A stretch of DNA of 32,185 bases from Ruminiclostridium hungatei (GTDB taxonomy: Bacteria; Bacillota; Clostridia; Acetivibrionales; DSM-1351). Below are positions 1 through 8,131 of this stretch, in pieces (position 1 is the first letter of the stretch; the number at the start of each line of letters is the position of its first letter). Made by a program: the position numbers and the translations under genes. The notes beneath the pieces were generated by a model that worked only from the letters and a program-made list of their open reading frames with translations, ran no database searches and was not told the origin of the DNA. Location of the stretch: the NCBI RefSeq assembly GCF_002051585.1, contig NZ_MZGX01000036.1, forward strand, positions 1 to 32,185, written 5' to 3'.

Positions 1-508
1 CACCAGCCAGTATAACCCCTAAAATGCCGCCTGTCAACACTGTCGCAATTCCCAACGCTGCGATAATGACAACAGCAATAAGAATTTTACCGATTGCTTT
101 CCAATTATCCTTACACCACTCGCCAACTGACTTTAAATCATTCCAGCGCTTTTCTAACCAACTTTTTTCACATTCCGGCTTTAAATAATTGTATTTGTCG
201 TAAAAATCATCTTTACGCTTTTTAATAATATCAGCTGCATCGCTATCAATGCGAACAGCGTCTGATATGAACTCTTCGCTGTTATTGTTAAAGGTGTCAA
301 GGGAAGTGATTTTCTGTTCCTGCGTTTGCGAAGACGTTTGTATGGAACTAATTATATCATCCAAATTACATACGCTTTTATTGATTGTTAAAGATTTTGT
401 CTTAAGCGCGGATAACTCTGATTTATAATTGGTTACAGATTTTTTAACGTCTTTAATTAACCCGGGCATCTGGTTGATTTTATTGGCATATAACGCTATG
501 GTCGCCAC
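1..508 (-). CDS. Type VII polymorphic toxin, N-terminal part (runs off window)
   Basis: Open reading frame running off the left edge; 169 codons are visible. The start is a GTG at 508-506, five bases after a GGAGGTGAG ribosome binding site; no ATG lies nearby. The first ~110 residues (VATIALYANKINQMPG..., then CNLDDIISSIQTSSQTQEQK) are nearly identical to the N-termini of the toxins at 11463-12917 and 15331-16800. This shared helical part is presumably the secretion-targeting region. Around residue 115 it diverges: the paralogues' KSGWEKFCNGCESVGEWCKEHW becomes a different charged stretch, followed by another hydrophobic, glycine-rich segment that may be membrane-active. The C-terminal toxic domain is outside the window, so its activity is unknown. 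It follows a 54-residue gene by 31 bases, the position that often holds a secretion partner. Confidence 0.85.
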   Translation of the reverse strand, partial: MATIALYANKINQMPGLIKDVKKSVTNYKSELSALKTKSLTINKSVCNLDDIISSIQTSSQTQEQKITSLDTFNNNSEEFISDAVRIDSDAADIIKKRKDDFYDKYNYLKPECEKSWLEKRWNDLKSVGEWCKDNWKAIGKILIAVVIIAALGIATVLTGGILGVILAG

Positions 509-539
509 AATCTCACCTCCAACTTATTTCTGTTCGGGT

Positions 540-704
540 TTATCTCTTGTCATTTCCCGTTTTTTCGACTGATATTTCAGAAAAGATCAAATTATATATT
601 GTTTCTTTCGAATTTTCTTTAAGCACAGTAAGCTCTTTGATTACCTGCTTTTTTTCTTTTTCCGGCGCAGGAATTTGAGCAGTGCCAATTGATGGCTTAC
701 CCAT
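540..704 (-). CDS. Small 54-residue protein upstream of the third toxin
   Basis: Short gene with a very strong ribosome binding site (GGGAGGATAAAAATATG) and start at 704; it encodes 54 residues ending NDKR. The sequence begins MGKPSIGTAQIPAPEKEKKQ and continues with a charged, probably helical segment (VIKELTVLKENSKETIYNLI). I recognise no family. It has no signal peptide, membrane segment or WXG motif. It lies 31 bases before the GTG start of the third toxin, so it may be a secretion partner or chaperone, like the small helical proteins encoded before LXG toxins; this rests on position only. A MITE-like element ends about 20 bases upstream of its ATG and separates it from the WXG100 gene, so its expression may depend on the element. 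Confidence 0.6.
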   Translation of the reverse strand: MGKPSIGTAQIPAPEKEKKQVIKELTVLKENSKETIYNLIFSEISVEKTGNDKR

Positions 705-727
705 ATATTTTTATCCTCCCATTACTA

Positions 728-997
728 CCCTCTATTGACAATGTATAACACGCCTCACACCGGCTATTTGTCACTTTTCTTTGTTGTCGTCCTTGCCTTG
801 CATCAGCAAGGCTGCGTCCATCCGCCTCGAAAACTGCCAAAATTTCCCGGTGTGAGGTCGGAGATTTTTGCGCGAGAGAATTTGGCTTGCGGCAAGGCGA
901 AGACGCGAAGGAAGGCTTTGTGCCTTACAAACGGCTTCAACGTAGCCGAATGGTAAATTCGCCGCTCAAAAACGTATTATACATTGTTAATAGAGGG
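728..997. mobile_element. MITE-like element with 25-bp terminal inverted repeats and TA flanks
   Basis: A 270-bp element bounded by inverted repeats at 728-752 (CCCTCTATTGACAATGTATA then ACACG) and 973-997 (its reverse complement, 23 of 25 bases matching). A TA dinucleotide abuts both ends (726-727 and 998-999), as expected for a target duplication of the IS630/Tc1-mariner type. The inside is more GC-rich than its surroundings and can fold: CCTCACACCGG (753-763) pairs with CCGGTGTGAGG (847-857), and GCCTTGC/GCAAGGC (795-801, 806-812) forms a tight hairpin. No transposase is encoded; the 73-codon frame inside is not protein-like and starts within the terminal repeat. It fills the gap between the WXG100 gene and the 54-residue gene. 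Confidence 0.72.
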
Positions 998-1022
998 TAA
1001 GATCGCATTAATCGCCCGCACC

Positions 1023-1340
1023 CTACTCAGCAGACTGCGGATTTTTATTGAATTCGCTTAGTTGCTCATCAAGTTTCAAATAGTTATCCTTGATATCATT
1101 AACAACGCCATTGTTTATTCCGTCCAGAATATCCTTAATCCCACCGATTTTCTCAAGTATATGATCAGTTTCGGCTTTATACGCATCGGCACCCTCGCCC
1201 TTCCATTTGCCAAGCAATGTTGCATTAATTTCATCAAACTTTGTTTTGATGGCATCAAATTCGGTAATCGCTTCCGCACTCTTTTCTTGAAATTGTGCAA
1301 TCTTATCAATATCAGCTGATATGAAACTAGCATCTGCCAT
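1023..1340 (-). CDS. WXG100 family protein (EsxA-like), canonical
   Basis: 105 residues, the usual WXG100 length, with the hallmark W46-K-G48 turn between two predicted helices. A Y87-LKL-D91 sequence near the end fits the YxxxD/E secretion signal of type VII substrates. The start at 1340 follows a GGGGTGAC ribosome binding site. WXG100 proteins are exported as helical-hairpin dimers by the EssC/EccC ATPase and are often structural for the apparatus. This is the only one of the window's four small WXG-like proteins with a true WXG and a clear YxxxD. It lies 14 bases after the D2/D3 motor gene and is probably co-transcribed with it, making it the likely core substrate. Confidence 0.92.
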   Translation of the reverse strand: MADASFISADIDKIAQFQEKSAEAITEFDAIKTKFDEINATLLGKWKGEGADAYKAETDHILEKIGGIKDILDGINNGVVNDIKDNYLKLDEQLSEFNKNPQSAE

Positions 1341-1354
1341 AATTAGTCACCCCT

Positions 1355-3088
1355 TTAATATTTAATAAATTTTAGCTTTGATAAATTATCCGCCTCAACA
1401 TCGTAGAAGTACCCATCGCCTTTTTCGCACCTGGCATAATCTTCCTTTAAGGATTTAACGTCCATATTGCCAAATATAGTTTTTTGCCCGCGTTCTCCCG
1501 CAAATTCAGCAATATTATCAAGCAAAAAGACAGTGGAAATAATATTATTGAAAAAGGAATTTTGTTCGGCATCACTGAACTTTTGCACATCAGAAAATAC
1601 AAACAAATATCCTCGTTCTTCCGCAACGGCTAATAACTGAGGCAAAATGGCATTAATGAAACGCTTATTCTCGCTTGCATTCAAATAAATCAATTTACTT
1701 TGTATTACAAACACTGTAAATGGTGCTTGCTCAACATTACAGTCCGGTATTGTAAGATATTCTTTAGATGAAACTTTACTGAGGCCATAAATATCTGCCA
1801 AATAATTTGGTTTATCAAGGCTTAAATAGTTCTCATTCAAGTATACATAGAATTGCTGAAGCGGCGATAGTTTTCTAATCTTTTTTGAGCCGTCGGTTAA
1901 AGCCAATTCTATTTCATCAAACTTATTTATCAACTTGCAGTCCAGTTTATCTTTAAAGCTATTATAGACAGATTCAAGTTGATTTCGTCCGTCATCGAAA
2001 AACAAGATTCGAGCTTCTTGTTTTTGCTGGATAAACCCGCTTAGCAGCAGATTAAGCAAATTAGTCTTGCCGAATTCCTTTTTACCGTAAATGGCAATAA
2101 CATGCGATTGTTCCAAATCAACAGTTACGGGATAAAAATCAACATAATCCAGGCCAACACTTACAGGAAGCTTTAATTCCTTAGCTTCATCATTGGAATA
2201 TTGTTTTAGTTTCTCGTATTCTTCTCTGGTCAGCTCTTTGGGAAACGTCCGGTATTTTTTCACGCATTTTTGGTACTTGTCTTCTAAAAAATTAAATTTC
2301 TGCTTTACTTTTTCGATGAAGTTTTCTTCTGTGTCCGCACTCCCATTGGTATTTTTCTGTTTATAGGGAAGGGTACATTGGACTTCATATGGCAAATTCA
2401 TTCGGAATGTGCCCGTAACACCTTCCGGTTTAACCGTTACGTTTGCAAATCCGTGACCGGGATTATTTCCTATTAAACTGACCTTGCCCGTAAAAATTTC
2501 CGCATATTTATCTCCCGGCATTTCAAAAGCAATTTTTTGTTTAAAGCCCCCAAGATAAGATGTAACACCTTTTGTATCAACCGCTGTTACAACAATCGTA
2601 ATCCCCTTTGATAATCCGTCACGACATAGTTTTGCCAATTTTTCGTGATATGCAGTATATCTGGGTTCATCCATAAATGCGTTAAGATTATCGATTATAA
2701 ACGTGGTATGAATAGGCTGAACATCAGAATCCCGATAGTTTTTACCATTTAATTCTTTGATATTATCCTTTAAGATGTTATCCATAATCTTGAAAACACG
2801 CTTAACATACTCCTCGTTTGTGTTATCAAAATAAGCGGAAACCAATGGCAAGTCTTTGTACTCAAATAAAGCACCGCCAAAATCAAGAATAAATACCTGC
2901 TCTTGTCTTTCGTCATATTGCTTATGGAGAATATTGACCAACGTTTTGACAAAAGTTGTTTTTCCGCTCATGGCAGATCCGAATAAGGCTATGTTGGAAT
3001 CCAACATATCAACAACAAAAGGCGGCTGTAATTGAATAATAGGAATGTCAAATATGCCTAATGTACATAGCATTTTTTCAAGGCTCAT
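1355..3088 (-). CDS. essC: EssC-type FtsK/SpoIIIE ATPase, C-terminal half (domains D2 and D3) as a separate protein
   Basis: 577 residues forming the distal half of a type VII motor. Two P-loop domains are visible: the first has Walker A GSAMSGKT (37-44) and a Walker B-like stretch (TFIIDN, 129-134); the second has Walker A GKKEFGKT (335-342) and Walker B-like LFVFSD (495-500). There is no transmembrane segment. In EssC and EccC these domains (D2, D3) follow D1 in one chain and include the substrate-binding site; here the chain is broken after D1, as in the EccCa/EccCb pair of mycobacterial ESX-1. I chose the ATG at 3088, seven bases after GGGGG; an in-frame ATG at 3103 overlaps the upstream gene by 10 bases and has a weaker ribosome site. 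Five bases separate it from the D1 gene, so the halves are surely co-expressed. Confidence 0.88.
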   Translation of the reverse strand: MSLEKMLCTLGIFDIPIIQLQPPFVVDMLDSNIALFGSAMSGKTTFVKTLVNILHKQYDERQEQVFILDFGGALFEYKDLPLVSAYFDNTNEEYVKRVFKIMDNILKDNIKELNGKNYRDSDVQPIHTTFIIDNLNAFMDEPRYTAYHEKLAKLCRDGLSKGITIVVTAVDTKGVTSYLGGFKQKIAFEMPGDKYAEIFTGKVSLIGNNPGHGFANVTVKPEGVTGTFRMNLPYEVQCTLPYKQKNTNGSADTEENFIEKVKQKFNFLEDKYQKCVKKYRTFPKELTREEYEKLKQYSNDEAKELKLPVSVGLDYVDFYPVTVDLEQSHVIAIYGKKEFGKTNLLNLLLSGFIQQKQEARILFFDDGRNQLESVYNSFKDKLDCKLINKFDEIELALTDGSKKIRKLSPLQQFYVYLNENYLSLDKPNYLADIYGLSKVSSKEYLTIPDCNVEQAPFTVFVIQSKLIYLNASENKRFINAILPQLLAVAEERGYLFVFSDVQKFSDAEQNSFFNNIISTVFLLDNIAEFAGERGQKTIFGNMDVKSLKEDYARCEKGDGYFYDVEADNLSKLKFIKY

Positions 3089-3093
3089 TTTTA

Positions 3094-6000
3094 TTACCCC
3101 CATTTAGTTTCATCAAAAATTTTCCCCGGTAGCGACGGTAAAAATATCTGACGCGGTTTTTCCATATCTCTGCTCATCTCAATGATTGTACTGGTTATAT
3201 ATTCAAGCTGAGTATCATGCTCGTTAATGTTTTCGTTCTTCTTCTTTTCATTTTCATTATCTCTTTTTGACGAATAAAATTTATCGTTAAACTTGCCCGA
3301 ATTAGGGACTTGCGTTACAACCACAGGTGCCTCGATATTTAGGTTTTTGTTGGCGCCGGTATAGGCTGATTGGAAATATTCGAACCTTGTTCCCGTACCG
3401 ACAAGCAAATAAGCGCGGCCGTTCAGCGGCATTGTAGGAGCAGCCGCAACCGGGCTGTCTATCATTTCTTTTGATGCCTGTTTAGTTGCAACCTTAAGGC
3501 ATATTCTTGCCTTTGAGTTCACCCTGATATCATCTGTAATTGCGCCTTCAATATTTTGCGAAACAAGAATGATGTGAAAGCCCAGGGTTCGTCCTACACG
3601 CGCAATTGTGGTAATTTCAGCAATAAAATCAGTGTCGCTGCTTTCGCTGGAAAAACGCTTTAGCTCGGTAAACTCATCAACAACCAAGACAAGGTGAGAA
3701 AGAGGGGAAAACTCTTTTAAGTCCTTATCTAACGCCCCGGCTTGCTTCTCATTAAGCTTCTTTTTTAATTTGTCTATTATCCCGCCGTTATTAGGTTGAG
3801 ATTTCAATTTCTTTATTTGCATAATAATGCGGAGCGCTCGGATATACGAGTCAACATTGTCAACACCCAAGCTCGAAAGTAACAGTTTGCGCCTCTTTAT
3901 TTCAGCATTAAGGGATTCAAGAAAGCGTTTTAACATGTATGCCGCGGAAGTTCCTTCCTCCTCGCCAGCAGTATCCGTTACGGCTCCGACGCAGTGAGGC
4001 AAACTTCCCAATCGGTCAGAAAAACCGCCACCTTTCATATCAACAAGCATCAAATTCAAATCCATCGGAGAGAACTTCATACACAAGCCAATCAAGTAGG
4101 TGATTATTGTTTCGGATTTTCCGGATCCTGTCGTTCCGGCGACAAGCATATGCGGTCCGTCCGCTTTTTCATACAAATCAAGATACATTGGTCCGTGCTC
4201 ATTTTTTCCAACCGCTACGCAAAGATTGCGGGTAACGTCGTTTTTATCTATGTCTTTCCAACTTTCCAGTATGCTTTTCTTTACCTCGCCATTTTGTACC
4301 TTTTCCGAGTTATAACCATAAAGTTCAAACAGAGTAACCATTGAAGGAACTTTTCCGTTTTCGGCAATTCTCGTATAATAAATGGCACTCAGCTGTTTAA
4401 ATGCCTGGTTGAATTTTTCTTTATACTTTTTCTCGTAAAATATGTAGTCATTTTGGAAATGCTTATACTCAATTAGTTTATCCGTATCATCAGCTTTGGA
4501 TTTATCATCTTTGCCCTCGCTTAAAACGTTAAGGGTTTCTCTGCTTAAGACATTGTATCTTAAGCTACTTCTTCTCCCCTTCGGATTGTCCTTGTCAATA
4601 TCAACAATATTGCCGCAATACTTAGGCAGCTTGTCTTTTACGGACTGTATGAAAATGAAGGTAAGCCCGTTTGAATTCACATAGGGTTCACCCTCTTTAG
4701 GTACCTCGGGCAGGAACTTTGAAAAACCGGTTTCTTTAATGTCGTAATCATAAAAAACAACGCAAACAATTTGAGTTTGCTTTTGATTTGAGTTCCCCAC
4801 TTCCTTTTCGTCGCTCCTTGATTTGAAACGCTCGTTCATTATGCTAAGGAGCTGACCGAAAACAACACCGGAAGCGGCCTTATCAAATACGAATTGAGAA
4901 ATGTCATCAAAAAGTTCGTTGGTATGTGGCAAATATTTATAATTTTGCAGAATTTCATTTTGCTTTGCAGCGTCATCTTCTTTATCGAAGAAAAACACAA
5001 ACTGTAAATCTTCAGGAGAATGATAATACGCAAGTTCAAATATGATATGCTGAATAAAATTCTTTGAAGTCTGGCAGTCATTGGATATTACCCCCAATGC
5101 ACCGCAAGATTTTAAGTCTAGTAGCAATGGCGGCTTGCTATCATCGTCACTCCTTAAATAGTTAAAGCCGATAATTTCATTGCTGTCGCTTAAATCAACG
5201 CCTTTATTTGCAAAGTTATAAGCCAAATCTGTAAGCAAAAACTTGTTTTTATCTTCCTCAGCTCTGTCTGCGGGCGATAATTTTTTACGTCTCTTCTCAT
5301 CCTTTTTTGATGGAATCAGTATTTTGATTTTATTCCCGATTTTTTTGTAGTATATATCGTAAAAAATGTTATCTTTTTTCTCGCTTTTTATCTCAAACAG
5401 GGGCTTAACCTCATCTGACATACCAAGGGATATCATCATAAAGTCATTATCGTTTTGCGAGCGGGAAAAAATACTGCTGTTAATTTCCGAGGTATTATTA
5501 AATAGTGTATCCATGCTTGGATATACACTGTTTAGGTATTTTATATCGCTTTTTTGCCACTCATTTATCGTATTTATTTTTCTATGAATGTAATTTTCGT
5601 AATTATCTTTCCATTCCTTAACATTCTTTTTATAATCGTTTTTTTGTTTCATAAAATTATACAGAGATGTTACGAGCGCAACGACACCCATCGCACCCGA
5701 CATCAAGATCATAGTATTTCCCATGCTTGAGGCGCTTGGTGCGAACAATATGATAAGGTAGCGAGCCACTAACATCCCACCTGTAGACAACACAGTAGGA
5801 ATAATTACGTCGAGGAAGGAGGATTTATTCTTTTTCGGCATATCACCGGGTGGAATAATGTCAATTACTGACGACTCAATGACATTCAGTCGCCGCGAGC
5901 TTATATTATATTCAAGAGAATTATCAGATTTCAGTATATAGCTGTTTTCAGTTTTTTTGAATAAAGCCGAAGGCATTACTTTTATATCCGGGGTAAATAA

Positions 6001-6315
6001 AACACAACTGGATGTTACAAATCCAATTTCGTCCAATTTTTTATCCAATATTCTTGTGCCATCAATCTCTTCGGTGAAGTCAATGATATTGAAATCATTT
6101 TTTGAATTATATAGTACTTGTAACTCTTTCCGAGTTTTTAAATATTCTTCCAGCAGATTAAAATGTTTTTCGTAATCGCTTACTTTTTTTAATCCGTAAT
6201 ATATTGATTCGATAAGTGCTTTAAGAGTGATATCCTTTAATACAAGAAAAGATAATTCGTCAGAAATACTATCGCTTACAAATTTCATTGATATCATAAT
6301 CTCATTGTTTTTCAT
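3094..6315 (-). CDS. essC: EssC-type membrane ATPase, N-terminal half (ubiquitin-like, TM, D0, D1)
   Basis: 1073 residues. Residues ~1-110 look like a ubiquitin-like fold (EsaB/YukD-like) rather than the usual FHA pair: a short beta start (MISMKFVSDS), a helix with DITLKALIESIYYG, and a typical end (LDEIGFVTSSCVLFT); this is inferred from pattern. Two transmembrane segments lie at ~167-192 and ~198-222. A degenerate ATPase-like domain (D0/DUF) covers ~390-600. The active FtsK/SpoIIIE domain D1 has Walker A GTTGSGKS (727-734), Walker B LVLVVDE (875-881), and an IARVGRTLGFH stretch typical of the family. It powers export of WXG100 proteins and toxins. The ATG overlaps the stop of the repeat-protein gene (ATGA), indicating translational coupling. 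Confidence 0.9.
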   Translation of the reverse strand: MKNNEIMISMKFVSDSISDELSFLVLKDITLKALIESIYYGLKKVSDYEKHFNLLEEYLKTRKELQVLYNSKNDFNIIDFTEEIDGTRILDKKLDEIGFVTSSCVLFTPDIKVMPSALFKKTENSYILKSDNSLEYNISSRRLNVIESSVIDIIPPGDMPKKNKSSFLDVIIPTVLSTGGMLVARYLIILFAPSASSMGNTMILMSGAMGVVALVTSLYNFMKQKNDYKKNVKEWKDNYENYIHRKINTINEWQKSDIKYLNSVYPSMDTLFNNTSEINSSIFSRSQNDNDFMMISLGMSDEVKPLFEIKSEKKDNIFYDIYYKKIGNKIKILIPSKKDEKRRKKLSPADRAEEDKNKFLLTDLAYNFANKGVDLSDSNEIIGFNYLRSDDDSKPPLLLDLKSCGALGVISNDCQTSKNFIQHIIFELAYYHSPEDLQFVFFFDKEDDAAKQNEILQNYKYLPHTNELFDDISQFVFDKAASGVVFGQLLSIMNERFKSRSDEKEVGNSNQKQTQIVCVVFYDYDIKETGFSKFLPEVPKEGEPYVNSNGLTFIFIQSVKDKLPKYCGNIVDIDKDNPKGRRSSLRYNVLSRETLNVLSEGKDDKSKADDTDKLIEYKHFQNDYIFYEKKYKEKFNQAFKQLSAIYYTRIAENGKVPSMVTLFELYGYNSEKVQNGEVKKSILESWKDIDKNDVTRNLCVAVGKNEHGPMYLDLYEKADGPHMLVAGTTGSGKSETIITYLIGLCMKFSPMDLNLMLVDMKGGGFSDRLGSLPHCVGAVTDTAGEEEGTSAAYMLKRFLESLNAEIKRRKLLLSSLGVDNVDSYIRALRIIMQIKKLKSQPNNGGIIDKLKKKLNEKQAGALDKDLKEFSPLSHLVLVVDEFTELKRFSSESSDTDFIAEITTIARVGRTLGFHIILVSQNIEGAITDDIRVNSKARICLKVATKQASKEMIDSPVAAAPTMPLNGRAYLLVGTGTRFEYFQSAYTGANKNLNIEAPVVVTQVPNSGKFNDKFYSSKRDNENEKKKNENINEHDTQLEYITSTIIEMSRDMEKPRQIFLPSLPGKIFDETKWG

Positions 6316-7634
6316 AAGTCTGTTCCTTCCAAAACTCCGGATTCTCCATTCATCGTGGGGAACAGTTGTCTTAATTTCTCATAAGCGTCGGGTATGTTTA
6401 CAACAATTCTGCCAGGCAATCCGTCAGCCTTGCTTTCAATCTTTGCAAACGGGTTGACATTAACAGTTGGACACGAGGAAGCAACAATGTGAAACTGGGT
6501 TATTTCTAGTTGCTTGAATGTCTTTGTTACGACTCCCATTTTTGCAACTATTGGCAAGTCAGGATTTTTATATTCAGGTCTTTCAAAAGACTTTATTTCG
6601 CTATTCAATTTTGCTATTGACGGCAAAGCAGGAACTGGAAGTTCCGGTTTGCTAAAATCTTTCGGTTGAATACTAATTTTCTTGGTTTCAGGCAAACACA
6701 ATCCAGTTAGTTCTGTTTTCTTGAATGACTGAACATTAACGCTTGGTTTTACAACTGTAGGCAATTTAGCATTGGACTGTTCGGGCTTTCTAAATGTCAC
6801 TTTAACTTGGGCTATATCGTTTAACTGAGGCAAATTTGTCTTAATTGGTTCTACTTTTTTGAAATAATTAGTATTAATATTGGGCTCAGCTACTCGAGGC
6901 AACACAACCTCTGTCTGTTCCGGCTTTCTGTAGTCTCTTACATCGGCAAAATGAACAGACACTTCCGGTAAACTATGCCAAGTTTTCTCCAGCATAACAA
7001 AAGGATTTAACTCTATTCTTGGCATAAAGACATCCGGTATGCTTTCTTTTATATCAGAATAATCAATACAGACCGATTTAAAAAAGAAATCTGTTTGAGC
7101 TGCCGGTTTAATAACGGTCGGCAAATCCGGTCTGATTTCTCCTGAATGTTTATAAGATTTAACCGCAATGCTTAACTTAGCAACCGCAGGTAAATCAGGG
7201 TGTTTTATCTCAGCTTTTTCAAAGTGCTTGTCTGGGGCAGCGGGTTTGCTGATTGACGGCAATTCCGGCAGAATGCCTTCCACCTTACTTATATGTTCAA
7301 CATAAACCTCAGGCCGCTTTGAGAGCATAGGCAAAACAGGCACAATTGGTTCAGCCATTTCGAACGGGTTAACTTGCAAATCCGGCTTAACTATCGGTTC
7401 ACAGGCAGACAGTATATATTCCTGTCTCGTAAAAGGTTTAACTTCAATTCCGTTTATGACGAGAATTGATTCTAATTTAGGCTCATATGACGGGATAGTG
7501 GCATTTTCAAGCTCATCAAGACGTTCAACAAAAGCAACCCTTAACAGGTATATTTCCAATTCATTTTCATATTGTTTCCGCTGATTTTCGTCAAGCAAAG
7601 ATATTTCTTCATTGTCAAGTATTCTAAATGCCAT
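6312..7634 (-). CDS. Protein of exact 23-residue repeats, translationally coupled to EssC
   Basis: 440 residues, no recognised family. Residues 1-45 are charged and helical; most of the rest is a tandem array. Repeats start at residues 119, 142, 165, 216, 239, 262, 285, 308, 331, 354 and 377 with an exact period of 23; one irregular 28-residue unit occupies 188-215. The consensus is roughly E-x4-PxLPxVxKP-x4-V-x2-FxK. Variants with VNPF or LNPF occur near the array ends and once inside. No signal peptide or membrane segment is visible, so it is probably cytoplasmic or recruited by partners. The gene starts after AAAGGGTGGG at 7634 and its stop overlaps the EssC start, implying stoichiometric production with the motor. 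A structural or scaffold role is plausible but unproven. Confidence 0.8.
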   Translation of the reverse strand: MAFRILDNEEISLLDENQRKQYENELEIYLLRVAFVERLDELENATIPSYEPKLESILVINGIEVKPFTRQEYILSACEPIVKPDLQVNPFEMAEPIVPVLPMLSKRPEVYVEHISKVEGILPELPSISKPAAPDKHFEKAEIKHPDLPAVAKLSIAVKSYKHSGEIRPDLPTVIKPAAQTDFFFKSVCIDYSDIKESIPDVFMPRIELNPFVMLEKTWHSLPEVSVHFADVRDYRKPEQTEVVLPRVAEPNINTNYFKKVEPIKTNLPQLNDIAQVKVTFRKPEQSNAKLPTVVKPSVNVQSFKKTELTGLCLPETKKISIQPKDFSKPELPVPALPSIAKLNSEIKSFERPEYKNPDLPIVAKMGVVTKTFKQLEITQFHIVASSCPTVNVNPFAKIESKADGLPGRIVVNIPDAYEKLRQLFPTMNGESGVLEGTDL

Positions 7635-7667
7635 AACGAACCCACCCTTTCTTAAAAAACTTTCATT

Positions 7668-7703
7668 AAGCCATAACCATGCTTTTACGCATGGTTATGG
7701 CTT
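7668..7703 (-). promoter_or_regulatory. Perfect 15-bp hairpin between substrate and motor genes
   Basis: AAGCCATAACCATGC (7668-7682) and its exact reverse complement (7689-7703) flank a 6-base loop. On the transcribed strand the stem is followed only ten bases later by a short U run (GTTTTTT), so it is not a textbook terminator. It could be a leaky terminator or an RNA-stabilising element that sets the ratio of abundant WXG-like substrates upstream to motor genes downstream. A possible promoter just upstream would place the hairpin at the very 5' end of a transcript. Confidence 0.65.
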
Positions 7704-7708
7704 GATAT

Positions 7709-7736
7709 TTTATATTTAAATATGTTGAAATTGCAA
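7709..7736 (-). promoter_or_regulatory. Possible sigma-A promoter for the repeat protein/EssC genes
   Basis: TTGCAA (7736-7731), a 16-base spacer and TATAAA (7714-7709) on the minus strand. Initiation about seven bases downstream falls at ~7702, the first base of the 15-bp hairpin. The spacer is one base short of optimal and the region is AT-rich, so chance cannot be excluded. Confidence 0.35.
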
Positions 7737-7812
7737 TCCAATTTCACAAAACGTACTGGAACATTGCTGTTTTGTTCGTTGAATCAGATGACTTTAATCC
7801 TATTCTGTATAG

Positions 7813-8112
7813 TTAGCCACCACTTATGCTCTGCGCTATTTGCGCATCGACCTTCTCAAAATTATCCCTATTGCCTTCAAGCAATTTAGACATACCATCA
7901 ACCGCAGTTGGTAAATCTACAGCTACAAATTGATTCACATCAGTATCAATGAAATTCTTAAGCGCGTCCTTGGCTGCTCCTTCCATTTCATTAATCGCAT
8001 CATTTAAATCCTTAATAAACGCTTCGCCAGCAGATTTATACTTTCCTGAAATATCCGCAATTGTTGAGACTGCCGTAACCATGCCTGCATTAACTATTCT
8101 GCAACCGGCCAT
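7813..8112 (-). CDS. WXG100-like small helical protein lacking the WXG motif
   Basis: 99 residues, probably all-helical, in a row with two other WXG100-sized genes. No WXG turn is visible; a polar/glycine break between helices may be around DTDVNQ. The C-terminus ends QSISGG. A strong ribosome site (AAGGAGTGA) precedes the ATG at 8112, 19 bases after the preceding gene. Size, helix content and position suggest a type VII substrate or partner of its neighbours, but membership in the WXG100 superfamily is inferred from context and length, not from a motif. Confidence 0.7.
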   Translation of the reverse strand: MAGCRIVNAGMVTAVSTIADISGKYKSAGEAFIKDLNDAINEMEGAAKDALKNFIDTDVNQFVAVDLPTAVDGMSKLLEGNRDNFEKVDAQIAQSISGG

Positions 8113-8131
8113 TATTAATCACTCCTTTTTA

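Noticed and set aside
735-956. A 73-codon plus-strand frame inside the MITE-like element.
   Set aside because: It begins within the terminal inverted repeat, has no ribosome site and its sequence follows the element's hairpins; not a gene.
3088-3103. The split of EssC considered as a sequencing frameshift.
   Set aside because: The upstream gene ends in its own stop with a good ribosome site for the next start five bases later; a frameshift would not normally create both. Kept as a check rather than a conclusion.
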